Of a stretch of 64,000 nucleotides of DNA, positions 34,691-47,290 are shown piece by piece. The DNA comes from Lepidodermella squamata. Lineage: Eukaryota; Gastrotricha. Location: the NCBI GenBank assembly GCA_047495785.1, contig JBLDXI010000064.1, positions 124,001 to 188,000 of the forward strand, read 5' to 3'. The notes beneath the pieces were generated by a model that searched no databases, had not been told where the DNA came from, and saw only the letters and a program-made list of their open reading frames with translations. How positions within the stretch are numbered: position 1 is the first letter of the stretch; every line of letters begins with the position of its first letter. The translations under genes were made by a program, and so were the position numbers.

Positions 34691-35910
34691 GGAGAGCTTG
34701 TCTTTCAGCCCAGAGTCTTGTCTTTCAAATGACACCTGAAATATGAGAAACGGATTACGAAGAATGGCTGCACTTCTACGCAGGTGAGCGCCGAGGTAAA
34801 AATTGCTAACTTTTTCAAATGGCAGTATTTTTTGCCGGATAGAAGCGCAAAAGAAAGAGCGCATCGACTTCAGTTAGGCTGGCATGTTAGGAACAAATTT
34901 ATATGAGACATTTTGCCTGAAATTCCGCCAGAAAAACCGATATCCCCCGGCTTATTTCGGACAGCCCCTAACTGCAGAGAATTCAATCGACCTTGACCGT
35001 TTTTAAACTTTAATATTTTAGTGAGAATAGCACTGAACTGCGTTGAGAGCACCAATTCACTAACGGGGGTTCAAATCCCTCAACATGCAATTCATTTTTA
35101 TTTTATGCAATTCATTTCCCCTGGGACATCATTTCAAAGATTCACAAAATTACGGCAATTGAATAGAAATATTATTATTTTTTGATTTATTGAAATCAGC
35201 AGCAAAAAAGCACTCTATATTATCACCTGGCTTTATTACTATCATTTTAAGCAAAAAATCGAGATAACAAAAATATGTGACTAACTGTGTCCCCCCCATG
35301 CAAATTTTAGCCGGCTGCGTATTTCCGCTGCGTCGACAACAGCGATGGCGCTGTTCATTGCGTCGCCGAGTCGGCAGGCTGCAATGCGGCAACTCAGCTT
35401 CGAATTCCGGCTAATTTGGTCTATCCGGACGAGAACACTTGCAAAAGTGCGACCAAGAAGTACACGGCGGTGGGTCTTTATGGACGCAGAGCTAGGCTCC
35501 TGCCCAAATGCGCCGAGATAAATGCTACATTGGCCACGATTAGGTCTGACGATGAGCTAGCTGCCGCTAGGCTTGCGCTCCAGCAGGCTAGCTCTGCACA
35601 AGGTTCCACGGTTTATACGGCATTGGTCGCTCTCACCCGGGAAAACGGCGTATTCAAATGGGATGACGGATCGAGCTTCACTTTCGTCGAAACGCAATGG
35701 CCTGTGGCTCCATCTGGTGATGGGTGCGCACGCTTAGCTTACTGTTCTAAAGGTTCATATAACGTTCCATCAGACGGTTATTACTATTTGTTAGATCCTT
35801 GTGATACTACCTATTCACACGGTATCTTGTGCGAGTATTTTTAGTGGAGCTATTGAGTATTGAGCATTTTCGCTGAGATGTTTCGCGACGAAGTGAAGGT
35901 GAATAATTGT

Positions 35911-36333
35911 CAGAGCTTTGGATTTGATTTGATTTGATTTACGGCTTAAATCACGGACCTCCTTCAATCAATCAAAATCGATCATTGTCCCAATTTTCCA
36001 GGACTAAAGCAATCAAATCAAATCATCGACAACCATGAATCACAATAAATCGCGAAACATCGGGATTTTCATGAAGTTGGGGGCTTCGAAATGTCAAGAA
36101 ATTGATAAAATAACGCGAATTTCAAGTAACTATCTCTTTCCACTTTCCATAGCAAATTTTCATTAAAAAGGTTTGTACTTGGTTTCGCGGTATGTATCAA
36201 GTTTTTCGATTGCATCACCAAGGCTAAATCGAAATCAATCAAATCAAAATGCTTCCCCGCGTAAATCAATCATTTTAAATCTAAATCAGTCAAAATAGGG
36301 TCTAAATCAAATCAAATCTAATCCAAAGCACTG
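35911..36333. mobile_element. hAT-like MITE with 8-bp target duplication, just after gene A
   Basis: The ends are CAGAGCTTTGGATTTGATTT and, reversed, CAGTGCTTTGGATTAGATTT. ATAATTGT flanks both sides (35903-35910 and 36334-36341). The 8-bp duplication and CAG ends fit the hAT superfamily. The inside repeats 'aaatcaaatc' units. It starts 66 nt after the stop codon of gene A. Confidence 0.75.
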
Positions 36334-36341
36334 ATAATTGT

Positions 36342-39300
36342 ATGTGATAGAAAGAAGAGATAACTGATCTGACTAATAGATAATTCCGCCGTGCATTTAG
36401 AAATAAAGTTTGTGTGAAGTAATAGTGAAGCATGTATGCTCTTCTACGGGGCACTCTGATGACTCTGATTACGCTCAGTAATTGTGATGATTATGGTAAC
36501 GCTGTGGTACACCTTTCTTCTGAACAATGCCTTGTGAGATTGTTGTTAGAAGCCGAAGTAAAATAATACTTTTTGAGGAGATTATATTCTTCTGGCACTT
36601 GAACAATTGCTTCACCGAGCATATAAAATTAACCGTTTACAGGCCAACGTTCCCATTTGGGAACATGATGTTTGAAGCTTGACAGATTTGTTACTAAAGC
36701 TCCTATAGTCGTAAAAAAAGTTGCAAAATGATCACCAAATCGTAAACTGTCAATGAGAATCTTTCCGGATTTTTATCCCTTATCGAAAAAATGGCCAATC
36801 GCCAATCGATATCGATTTTTGGTCATTTTCGATTTTTCGATTTTTTTTTAGATTTACTCGAAAACAAGACTCGCATAACAATTTATTATTTCGTTTCTAA
36901 GTAGAGTTAAGCGTCAGCTGTAAAAAAACTGATTATTTATGTCATCCCATGCGTGACCATTAATGGCAGATGGCAGCGTTACGCAATGAGCATGTTCCCA
37001 TTTGGGAACGTTGGGACTTACATGGCACATCAACATGGTATATCGGTGATAACATTTTACTACGTATTTATCACCAAAACATTGCGTAATTCGTTGAAAT
37101 TCGATCGCGTGCGGGTATTATCGCGTCGAGTAGCGTGTGGAAACAAAAAATAAAGCGCGGTGAGGGTTTTTTATCATCACAACAACACACCGTTCTGGCC
37201 GTAATGACGCGACAAAAGCGCGTGGAATGCGCAATTTTTGGAATAGTTTCGTCGTTGGAAGATAGGAATATGAAGTTCCATGTTCATAAAGGATATTTGC
37301 GACGTCTTACTGTCCCTAAGTTAATCCAAGATTTACGTTTCCTCTTTTACGTGTCCTCATCAAATTGGAAAAATCTTTACCGTAGTCGTGAATGTACATT
37401 TTCCGTAGTGCTGCCGTACTTCTACTGAAAAACTACGGTAGCATTCGTAATAAGGAACTAAACGACCTCAATGTAATACATTTAATACATTCTCAATTTA
37501 ATGTAAGATATTTTCAAAGTTTTGATTTCGCAATTAATTCATTCGTAGTCCAGCGCAACACATCCCAACGGGATTGGATCACATTCTTTACCACTACGGC
37601 AGTAGCAGAAAAGATGTCTACCGTAGGCTCTACGCTCTACGGTATACTAGTGGTAAATTTTGTTCAGAAATTTTTTAAGGATTTAAAAAAAGGCGGAACT
37701 CAATTTTGCATAATTTTTTAGTATGGAAATGGGATTCCTGCGGGCACAATCATCTACCCGGAACGGGTAAAACAGTTTCTCATCCCCCGCTCTCACGAGC
37801 CGCCTAGTGGCAATATCGTCGAAGGTCGAAGGTTACCATGTTACATCTGAGCAAATGCTCTCTGCCAGGTGGCCGGACCCCAACTGTAAATTATGTCGCT
37901 AAATAATTAAAATAACAATCAATCTAGGTGAAGATGTGAGTAAAGGATAAGAGATTTGGGTTAATTTATTAATTCGAGGTTGAGGTTTGTAAAACATGCC
38001 AACAAGTTTAGCATTTTGCTTGGAAGAGGCTGTTGATGAAGTAGGGCGGAGGAAGACCAGATCGACAGTTGACGATGAAAATGACTTCATTGCCGACCCG
38101 AAGCCGACAGCAAACACAAGCTAAACACTGTTATTTAACAATGGAGTAATTACCATCATTTACCATTCGAATAGCGGGATTAACGGGTACTCTCAGCAGC
38201 TCTTGGTATTGCGAAGAGACTTTTAAAGGCGCGCGCACTAATGCTTTATTCTTAATTCATTTTCGCGTTAGATGCGCGCACTAATTCCTGTATTTGACTT
38301 CACCCTTGCAAGTAAAAATATTGTACTGTACGTCCTAACGCAGAAAGTGGAAGTTGATTGGGAGCGCTGCGTCAAAACGGTGATTTTTCGAAGCATGCAC
38401 CTTATTTGCTATTGATAAGTACTTACATGAGATTCTTCGTACATAATTCACTCTTGCAGGCTCCTTTCACGCTAAAGTAACTCCGGTTTCTTGCCGTGAG
38501 AAGCAATGAAAACTCTCAGAACAACGCTCAGGTGACGTAAACATGTTTTAAAACATTGGACGTTGTCAAATTTGAATGAAATGAGGCAAATAATAGTTGT
38601 TGTTGCTTGAAATAGCCAGAAATACTTCACGGCTATGAACTCAAGCGACTGATTTTAATGAAATCATAGCATTAATTGATAATGACTTTATACATATGTA
38701 TAAAGTGCCCGGACTTTATACTGTTTAAACATGTGTTTAAACACGTGTGTTTAAACATCCTGTTTATACAAGTGCAACCCTGCAATTTTTTGAAGTTTTT
38801 CGGTGGGAAACAGCATTACTTTTGTCGCCCTTGTCGCTTGTCGCCCAAAAATTTAATTTTTTAATAGATAAGTTGTCGCGGGGCTATCTAGTCGGTGATA
38901 ACTTGTCGGGACTATTCTGTCTTGGGCTACCTTGTCGTAACAACCTTCCTAGGTGCATACTTACAAAAATTAGGACGATCTGAAAATTATCCAATTTCTT
39001 CACGCTAACTTCACGCGCATCTTTTTAGTACGTTTTAGTAAAATCACGTGAAATCATGGATACCGTATTTCGCGAAAATATACGACACACCTGACCCCCG
39101 CCCCCTAATACAACCCGAATCAAAAATCATTTGTTCATAAATCTGGCCCGTGGTAAATTTTCGAGAAATACGGTAACCGCAAGTTGTATGGGGTAGTCAT
39201 TCATCTGAAGTCGGCTCGAATCAAGTAACAGCAATATTAAGCAAAACACAACATCCCAACTTCATTGTCTTCGTCACTAGAGGTTGATATTGTCAAGAAA

Positions 39301-40014
39301 TATCGTGAAACATTAAATGTTTAAGAATAATTTATGCGCTAATTATTTTCAGTAATTTTGAGCGTTGAATATTATTTATTCTCCATACCACATCAACGAT
39401 AAAAACTCAAATTCAAAATCGAACTATTTCAATTTTTATTATGTCTGTGTCTGAGATCTGAGTCACGGCCAAGTGAAACATCACTATTTACGCTACGTAA
39501 AATGCCGAAAAATCAGAGGATAGAGCAACAAAATCTCACATTCAGATCTCATGAAAACATCAAATTTATGTCGCCTGCTGAGTTTCATGGGTTTGAAAGG
39601 TGAATTCACGCACCATTTCTGTCTGTGTGTACTTAACTACTTAACCCATTTTGAAATATTATATCAAAAATCTGTTGATGAAGCTTTTTCAAGCTCGGTT
39701 CATTCTACTGGTATTTTGTTTGCAGCAGTTTATAAGTTATCATCGTCATAGATGCCTAACAGCAATTTAAAAAGCCAACAGTCGCCTTGATGCATATTGA
39801 AGGACGCGGGGTACTAACAAGACAAATGAATGGCATAATTACCGCTTTATTGATATACTAAATCGCCTACATTATCGGGAAGTAGCACTAGCAACTTCAA
39901 CACACGTCACACGTGGCGACCAAGACTAGAATCGCCTGCGGCAATAATAATATAATGTACACCAAGGTCGAATAGTAATAATAGAATGGCCTAGAGCCAT
40001 TACACATAGGTCAC
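36342..40014. other. Intergenic region without a supported gene
   Basis: It contains a pair of inverted motifs near 36652 and 36994 (AACGTTCCCATTTGGGAAC and its reverse), which might be ends of a decayed DNA transposon. A small TA-flanked MITE lies at 39063-39173. Open frames at 37135-37428 and 37392-37721 show no recognisable domain. Confidence 0.4.
39063..39173. mobile_element. 111-bp TA-flanked MITE
   Basis: The ends are CCGTATTTCGCGAAAATATA and, reversed, CCGTATTTCTCGAAAATTTA, with TA on both sides. This size and target fit a Tc1/mariner-type MITE. Confidence 0.6.
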
Positions 40015-43000
40015 TCATTCAGCATAGGTTTCGCAGATTCCACTGCTTTTAGTTTTGTTGCAAGGATAGAAATGCATCAGACCAAAAGCCTGAATGACAC
40101 TCCCACATTTAGAAACATCTGGCGTAATATCTGGCATAAACAGTTCTCCAATGAATGTGAAAGTGGAACCGTCCGACCACTTAAGAGCGCCGGCGTCTGG
40201 AGCAAGACCGACCCATCCAGAGGATGATTGTGGCATAAAGTCGACAATCCACTGCAGTTCACCCTCCGTTTTAACAATTACTAACATGCCATCCTGTTCC
40301 GAGCATAATGTGGCTGCAGCTGAATAAGTTAGACCCTGCAGAGGCTCAACCACAAACAGAGTCTTTCGAGCGTTTTGGCATTGCAATTCACCGCTGAACG
40401 AAACATTTGCAGGGAAGCGTCTCTCAGTGATGGCGTCACAGCCGCTCAAGCTTGGTCGGCAGGTTACTGAGCCGTCAGCAGTTCGCAAGCATCGATGGTA
40501 AGTGGTCTATAACAGATATAAAAGTATTATCAATTAAACATCGTAATTGATTATTAATTACGATGTATTCACCAATAATAGCTTTACACGGATTTTATTG
40601 TAATTCGAACTAGTTTAGGCCGTAAATATGCGTTTTTTCCAATAAATACAACATTAACTTCTCCTCTGAGGCAAATTTTTGCCTCGCTTTTTTTGAATAA
40701 CTTTTCAACCATAAATGAAGTAGTTTTCAGCATATTAAAGTGCAGATGTGGTCTGATAACTCCCTAAACGCTTGTTTGAAACAGATGTACCTTCAAGAAG
40801 TTAAGCAAGAAATGCGCTTTGCCATTTTACACAATTTTTCCATTTTTGAAAAATGATGGTCCGTGATGGATCCAAGTCACCCATGCTAGAAAAGAAATTG
40901 CAAAACTATCCGAAACTCAAGGTTTCATAAAATTGGCACAGATCAATCAAAAATTCCGCAAAATCATTTTCCGATCGCGGTTGGTGAATGAGCCCTTTTC
41001 TGTGGCTGCTAAGGCGAATTTCCCTGTTGACGGCGCGTTACTGACCCAATTCCCAGGTAAGAAAATTTTCCAATGAAGCCTATTCACAGGATGATTCCAT
41101 TCAGCCTCAAATCCTGTAAAATGCCATTTTTCAAAAAGTCGCGGACAGCATTTTCCTCATCAATTTTATCTCCCGAACTTCATTCTAACGGTGGAAAGTT
41201 GTGGAAAGTTCACCCCAGATTAGATCTATCGACTGGCGAAAACCGCATTGAAAAATTCCTCATGGTTACGAAGTTATTCAAAAAACGCGAGGCAAAAAAA
41301 GTTTGCGCATACTTTACTAGGCAGGGCAACATAGAATTGTAAACCTTAAGTATTACCCAACAACAGAATTTCACCCCTAATTTTATACATTGCGTATCCT
41401 ATTTTGGTAAGCGAAATAGCGATGCTACGTACGAAATTGGTTTACTGCTCATTCCATCAGAGAACCTGAAATTTGAAAAATTGTGTGAGATGAATCCGGG
41501 ATATTTTTTAAATGATGAAAGACTAGCCTTGTGAAGTAACGTAAAAAATCCATTCATTACTATCATTACCAAAGAAGTGGAATACGATGACGAAGAAGAC
41601 GCAAAAAAATAATGACCATCATTCTTGTCAACAAGTTCATGCTAAAAATAGATCGGCAAACACTAATGGTGCCGTGGCAAATTGCTCCGGGAAAAGGTGT
41701 ATAAAAATAAAATTGCCATCGATAATAAAAATTTAACTTGAAAGCAAATTAGCTGATCCTTTCGGGAACACGTCGTTTTCTCCAGTTCGAGATCTTTAAA
41801 ACACCCCCCAAAAATTTCAGAAAGTGGTTACCAACTAGGAAACTAAAAACTACAAGTTTCCTTTGAATCCTCCAACCTTTAATTCATTTAAGCCCACTTT
41901 GAGCTTGGAAATGCCCAAAAAGCGTAAGAAGCGAGTCGATCGAATCGGCCCCATAATTTTCTGTACCCGAGGGTATAACCGTATCACCTTCCAACAAAAT
42001 CCTGGTTTGTATACCCCCCACTTTCCACCAGTCAAGTCAAATTTCTCAAGCTCGTGTGATCTGCCAGTTGGTAGAAGTTGATCGATCGCGAAAACATGTT
42101 AAAAGCCGGTAAAATTAATGGAAGAAAGCTTCTGCTTCTTTCAAACTATGTCTGATGGGCGAAACGCGAAACATTTTAAATTCTCAGTTCCGCGAAGCCG
42201 CGTTGCGTACACGAATTTACGATTTACGCAAACCTGAAATCTTGAAAGAGATAAACTCACAGGAGGCGATATATCCTGGATGCATTTGTCGTGATTCAGC
42301 TGGAAGGTGCCCATATCCGAGAACAGCTTAACCTGTTATAGAAAAACTGTAAATAACGGGGAAAACCGGGCCTTTGTCTGAGCGTTACCTGAGTTTGATC
42401 TTGGGGACAAGCTGCGTAGCAAGACGTTCGGTTGGTTGAATCCTTGCACGAAACGGCATTCTGTCAAACAAGCGTAACTGTTAGGATGCAAAAGCTATTT
42501 GAGATCTCACTCCTAGTAGACAAGATGCGCGGTTGATGTAGACTTTGCTGGAATATTGCTGAGTTTCATTGTTAGCAAGGCAGCCAGAGCTTTGAGGTCG
42601 GCAGTCGGTAAATTTGCTTGTTGTCGAATCGAAACAGCGGATGTGTGGCTGTTCGGTGATCGGAACAGAGACTGCGATTAAAAAACACAACTTGTGTTAT
42701 TTTTTTATTTCCCCGTTGCGAAATTCCTCAGCCCATTTTTTATGTCCCAATAATTGATCAAATTTTGTAATGCAGGAATGACACCCGGAATTTTCATTCA
42801 ATCATTGATAAATTTGTTTTGAACGAAATACCTGAATTCACCAACCATTAAATTTGTCGAAAAATCAAGGTCCCTTATTCCTTATTTAGATTGAGGATTT
42901 ATCATAGCCATTTCAAATAACCGATTTAAATATTTGACTCACCCGAGGCGTTGATGCACGACATTAAATCTGGGTAAATCGTCGATTCCGTGATCTAGAA

Positions 43001-43865
43001 GAGGAATAATACAGAATATTAGCAGTAACTATATAATTTACCTCTTGAACTGAGAATTTTCACGATTTACCATAATTGAGTAATTTAGTTGAGGATTTGA
43101 ATTCAAATAGGAAGAAAATTCGACAAAACTAACCCAGTTTTCAGGGCAAGTGAACGGATCGGGAACGCAGGTTTTGATGACGTTATTCGAGGTGCAGCGC
43201 CGGAATTTCGACAATTTCTGCGAAGGGATGAATGAAAAGCTAATCGATTGAGCTAAGACAACAGTTGAAAGCTCTCACATCGAAAACAGCGCGTTGTTTC
43301 TCGCATTCATTGAGGTTGTATTTCAAACTCAACGTCGCACTCTGATCGTTGAACCAGAACGTCTGGAATAGAAAAGTCATATCACTTCAACGATGTGAAA
43401 CAAGCAGAAAAATAAGATTGAGAGACTTCGAAAAATGAAACGAGGCTTACATTCATATCGCCAGGGTTGTTACAGCCAATGTTACCAGGTACGCAAAACG
43501 GAGTAAGAGCCTCGTATTTGTAACACATTCGGGCATTCTATAGACAAAATAGGCGAATTAATTAACAAACAAAAAACTGAAGAGTAAAACTAACGCCAGT
43601 GTTGCAGACGCCAGTTGTTCGAAAAATGCCGCCCCACTAGTTGGTGAGCAATTCAACAATGGTAAAGTTACAGCATGCCTGCAAGTAAATCGTGGCAAAC
43701 CTGGTATTCGGTGAGTCGATTACAGCCGTCGGCAGCTGGTACGCAGTTGGTGAATCGGTTGCTAAACTGCGAGAAGCAACGAACCCAGTTCAACTCTTTA
43801 CCCGAAGCCGAGTCACTTGACGCCAGCAATAGGCTTAGCAGCAGAGCACAGTGATAAGAAACCAT
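40015..43865 (-). CDS. Lectin-family gene M4, secreted cysteine-module protein with type-II CTLD
   Basis: Ten exons: 43865-43701, 43636-43595, 43537-43451, 43362-43279, 43217-43134, 42994-42943, 42671-42511, 42460-42389, 42332-42261, 40506-40015. Phases agree, 1311 nt, 436 aa. The signal peptide is MVSYHCALLLSLLLASSDSA. Exon 5 starts KLSKFRRC and is one codon longer than in its paralogues. Exon 10 starts TTYHRCLRTADGSVTC, has GWVGLAPDAGALKWSDGS and ends CETYAE. Intron 9 is 1754 nt and holds a TIR element (40671-41306). Exons 1-4 are closest to genes A and B, while exon 10 is closest to M2 and M3, which suggests recombination within the gene. It reads as intact. Confidence 0.82.
40671..41306. 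mobile_element. TIR element in intron 9 of M4
   Basis: The left end has GCAAATTTTTGCCTCGCTTT, then TTTTGAATAACTT. The right end, reversed, has GCAAACTTTTTTTGCCTCGC, then GTTTTTTGAATAACTT. Limits are approximate. The open frame inside (41073-41342) has no recognisable domain. Confidence 0.5.
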
Positions 43866-44130
43866 TTGATCGAATGAGCCTTGGAAAAAAAATCAGTTAA
43901 AAATTTACGATATGAATTTGTAAAAATTGTATCGAATGAATCGTGAATGACGGTGCGTTGTTGTTGTTGTTTTTGCTATTTTTTTATGGCGACACTCCAT
44001 GTGGTGCGATGGAACGTGTCACGTGTTTGTTTCTTGTGCTGCGCGTGTTGAAGAGTTCAAGTCCGTTTTTCTCTCGGCTGAGTGCATTTTCAAAGAATTT
44101 TCAATTTATTATGATTTGTAGAAAATAATA
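43866..44130 (-). promoter_or_regulatory. Promoter region of lectin gene M4
   Basis: On the minus strand this matches the regions upstream of genes A and B over about 260 nt. It includes CACGTGACACGTTCCATCGC and, at 43933-43957, the CCGTCATTCACGATTCATTC block. The copy at 46020-46300 is a duplicate without a gene attached. Confidence 0.5.
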
Positions 44131-44649
44131 AACCCAAAATGGACGCAATTAGGCACGAGCTACAAAAGAAACATTAAAAAATTATGGTTCAAATCGATCC
44201 TACAGCATAGTCTGCACAAGTCGCTAGGCAAATTGAGCATTATCACTGAGTTTCTTGATTGCTCCGATTTCTTGCAAGAATTTTCTTCGCAATAAAGCAA
44301 TTACCCTAAATTATTCAGCGTTTTCTAATTCAGCTAAAAAAAATAAAAGGGGAAGCTTGGTTCAAAAAAATCAATCTACGCTGCGCGAACAGCCACATAG
44401 TTTTAACTACGTTGCCGGTCGCTACTTGAACGAAGGCTAATAAACCAAAGTCGGCTGTAAATATGAACCACTAGCTAAAAGTCAAATAGCTCGATTAACC
44501 CAGCGGGATTATTATCCTCACCAAATTTAGAATATTTAGCTAGATAATTAATAACCTGTTTTCTTTTATTTGTTTCATTTGAGTCATTTCATTTCAAATG
44601 TTTGAGCAATTTTGCTAATATTAGTTCGATTAACTGCTTGATTATTAAT

Positions 44650-44705
44650 GTAAACCGGGTTCGCTGCTTCAGGAACAAATTTACCAGCTGCCGTTGACTG
44701 GGATC
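44650..44705 (+). pseudogene. Broken relic of lectin exon 1
   Basis: 'gtaaaccgggttcgctgctt', then 'accagctgccgttgactggg' match the second half of exon 1 with a deletion. The same relic recurs at 46824-46880. Confidence 0.55.
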
Positions 44706-45404
44706 CTCTTGAACACCGTGTAGATAATATTGTAAGAATTTTCGAGTTGGTAGACATTCAATCTCTGATTATTTATTCCGAATCTATCAATTTACTTTGG
44801 TAAGAATGGCAACTTTGTTGTCCGTTGTCTGGGTCGACTTGAAAAACAGCAGAATTGAGCTTAAAATAGGTTATAACGTCACCACCGCAAATGACCTCAA
44901 TACCACACGCCCAAAGTTGTTTTCCTGTAACTGGACAGTGGACAGGCCCACTGGAAAATTCGCGTGCCGGTGTGCGCAATGAAAAACATGAGTGGCGTCA
45001 TGAAAAATGAACGGGCAACCGTGCGAGCTCATAAAATGAAATCGCCGTTTTTTTTCAAAATTTGTCCAATCAAATGATTTACTAAGCCTTGCTGTTCGCC
45101 TAGCTTCCGGCTGTGGTTGTTGGGTTGAAAAGGTTTGTTTTTTTTAACCAAAATCTGGTCTGCATTGTTTTTATTGTCACAGTTGGGTCCGATATTTCGC
45201 CGAGCCGAGAAATAAAATGGAAATAAATTGGTCGTTCATTGATATTCATCGTTTGTTTGTTTGTTGTTTGTTTTCACGTTTCTATTCATTTTCTTTATAA
45301 AATGGCGTAAATAAAGCACGCGTTTTATCGCGAATTGCAAGGAAAACGGGGGTGAGCAGTTTTGGTCTTATTATATTACAACTATGCAAATATGCAAATT
45401 GAAA

Positions 45405-45640
45405 TCGGCTGCCGGCCACAAAAGAACTGGTTGACAATGCTTGGTTGACAATGAAACTAGCCGAGCTGGCTGCTGCGAATCAAGCGGTGACGGCGGCGTA
45501 TTCTCTTAATAATCGCTCCAACCCTGCAAAGCTGCGCAGTGGGATGATGAAGTGCTGAGAGTTTCACTTTCGACGCAGCGCAGTGGGTTGCTGGTGTTAA
45601 TTTTGACAGCTGAGTTTCTCTCGACTACTTCTACGCCGAT
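45405..45640 (+). pseudogene. Fused relics of lectin exons 7 and 10
   Basis: A piece of exon 7 ('gaaatcggctgccggccaca', 'tggttgacaatgaaac') runs straight into a piece of exon 10 ('gagctggctgctgcgaatca', 'gtttcactttcgacgcagcg', 'cagtgggttgctg'). The last part recurs at 61700 and 62400. Confidence 0.6.
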
Positions 45641-45732
45641 AACCTTTCGAACTGAGAATTTTCACGATTTACCATAACTGAGTAATTTAATTGAGGATTT
45701 GAATTCAAAAAGGAAGAAAATTCGACAAAACT

Positions 45733-45910
45733 AACCCAGTTATCAGGGCAAGTGAACGGATCGGGAACACACGTTTCGATGACGTTATTCGAGGTGCAGC
45801 TAACCTGTTTTCGACTAACCCAGTTTTCAGGGCAAGTGAACGGATCGGGAACGCAGGTTTTGATGACGTTATTCGAGGTGCAGCGCCGGAATTTCGACAA
45901 TTTCTGCGAA
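45733..45910 (-). pseudogene. Two tandem relics of lectin exon 5
   Basis: On the minus strand one frame reads KFRRCTSNNVIKTC and PDPFTCPENW, then CTSNNVIETC and PDPFTCPDNW again after only a few residues. So exon 5 of an M4-like gene was duplicated head to tail. The sequence just upstream matches M4 as well. Confidence 0.7.
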
Positions 45911-46823
45911 GGGATGAATGAAAAGCTAATCGATTGAGCTAAGACAACAGTTGAAAGCTCTCACATCGAATACAGCGAGTTGTTTCTCGCATTTAGCAGC
46001 AGAGCACAGTGACAGTGATACGAAACCATCTGATCGAATGATCCTTTGAAAAAAAATCAGTTAAAAATTCACGATATGAATTTTGTAAAAATTGTATCGA
46101 ATGAATCGTGAATGACGGTGCGTTGTTGTTGTTGCTTTTAATATTTTTTATGACGACACTCCTTGTGGTGCGATATGGAACGTGTCACGTGTCCGTTTTT
46201 TTCGGCGCGTGTTGAAGAGTTCAAGTCCGTGTTTCTCTCGATTGAGTTCAGTTTTGAAGCATTTTCCATTTTATTATGATTTGAAGTTTGAAGAAAATAA
46301 TTTAAAAAGAAAATCTCCGCAATTGGGCACGAATTACAGGAGAAAAATAAAAAATGTGGTTCCAATCGATCCTACAGCACAATCGATCTGTACACGATCT
46401 GTACACGTCACTGGGAATACTGACCAAAATCACTGCGAATCTCGATTGCTCCGACTTCTTGCAGGAATTTTCTTCGCAATCACCATTAATTCATCCGCCA
46501 TTTCAAATTCAGCTCATAGAATAGAAAATGGGTTCGAAAAATCAATCTGATCGTTGCGTAAACTGCCACAGGTGGTTTTAATACTGCGATGCCGGTCCCT
46601 TTGCGAACGAAGGCTAAAACACCAAAGCCAGCTATAAACCATTTGCTAAAAAACCAAAATATCAAGATAAACCAGTGCCAGCGGGTTTCTTATCCTCGTC
46701 AAAATGTAGAATATTTACCTAGAAAATTACCATTTTTCTTTTTTTTTGTTCTTAATAATTCTTGTTTGAGCGGTTTTCAGTGTAATTGTGCTATACTTGG
46801 TTCGATAATTGCTGATCATTGAG

Positions 46824-46880
46824 GTGAACTGGGTTCGCTGCTTCATCAAAAAATTTAGCAGTTGCCGTTGGCTGGGATCC
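46824..46880 (+). pseudogene. Broken relic of lectin exon 1 (second copy)
   Basis: 'gtgaactgggttcgctgctt', then 'gcagttgccgttggctggg' match the second half of exon 1. It lies at the same place in the duplicated unit as the relic at 44650. Confidence 0.55.
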
Positions 46881-47044
46881 TCGCCAGCCAACCGTCATAA
46901 GCCCAGGGGCCGCCAGAGGGTTAATCCGGCCCTGTCCGGGACTTCAACCTAGAGGTAGGCTGCAACAAGCACAGGGGCGTGGACACTTTGGTTTCTTCGA
47001 CTGGGTGCTTGAATACCTTAGCTCCCGAATCAAACTTCGCTCAC

Positions 47045-47290
47045 TGAGCCACACATCCGTGGCTTCGACTTGACAACTGGCAAATTCAACGGCAGAAGCT
47101 CTGGCTGCCCCAAAATGAAACTCAACAACACTCGACTAATGCGATCATCAACTATGAACATTGCATGCTTGGAGTAAGTGTTATCAGCAATTTAATGGCC
47201 GTTGATGCCCAATTTTATATTTTAACAAAACGCAAAGAGTCGTCTAACCAAGTTCATGATACGCAGCCCGCCTCGAGATCTCTCGCAGTT
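47045..47290 (+). pseudogene. Relics of lectin exons 7 and 8
   Basis: 'gagccacacatccgtggctt', 'gacaactggcaaattcaacg' and 'cttggagtaagtg' match exon 7 and its donor. 'aacgcaaagagtcgtctaac' and 'ctcgagatctctcgcag' match exon 8. Deletions break the frame in both. Confidence 0.65.

Larger units (their letters stand above)
24371..35844 (+). pseudogene. Lectin-family gene A, split in exon 2 by a LINE
   Basis: Exons: 24371-24535, 24589-24624 plus 29272-29277 (exon 2 cut by the LINE), 29335-29421, 30824-30907, 30966-31046, 31109-31160, 33562-33722, 33776-33847, 33907-33978, 35311-35844. All splice sites and frames other than exon 2 are intact. Without the LINE it would give 449 aa. Exon 10 is the type-I CTLD (PAAYFRCVDNSDGAVHC, FKWDDGSSF, ending LCEYF), slightly longer than in the others. 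Introns 3, 6 and 9 are swollen by mobile DNA. Because the LINE is antisense and inside an exon, normal product is unlikely unless it is spliced around. No other disabling change is seen, so the loss looks recent. Confidence 0.78.

Noticed and set aside
35010-35090. B-box-like GGGGTTCAAATCCC, a possible tRNA
   Set aside because: No cloverleaf could be built around it; the acceptor and D stems do not pair.
37135-37721. Overlapping open frames, possibly a transposase relic
   Set aside because: No catalytic or zinc motif was recognised. The inverted motifs near 36652 and 36994 do not enclose these frames.
38840-38940. Repeated TTGTCG units, considered as a CRISPR-like or regulatory array
   Set aside because: Spacing is irregular and the units are too short. 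It looks like degenerate simple repeat, and CRISPR arrays are not expected in an animal genome.
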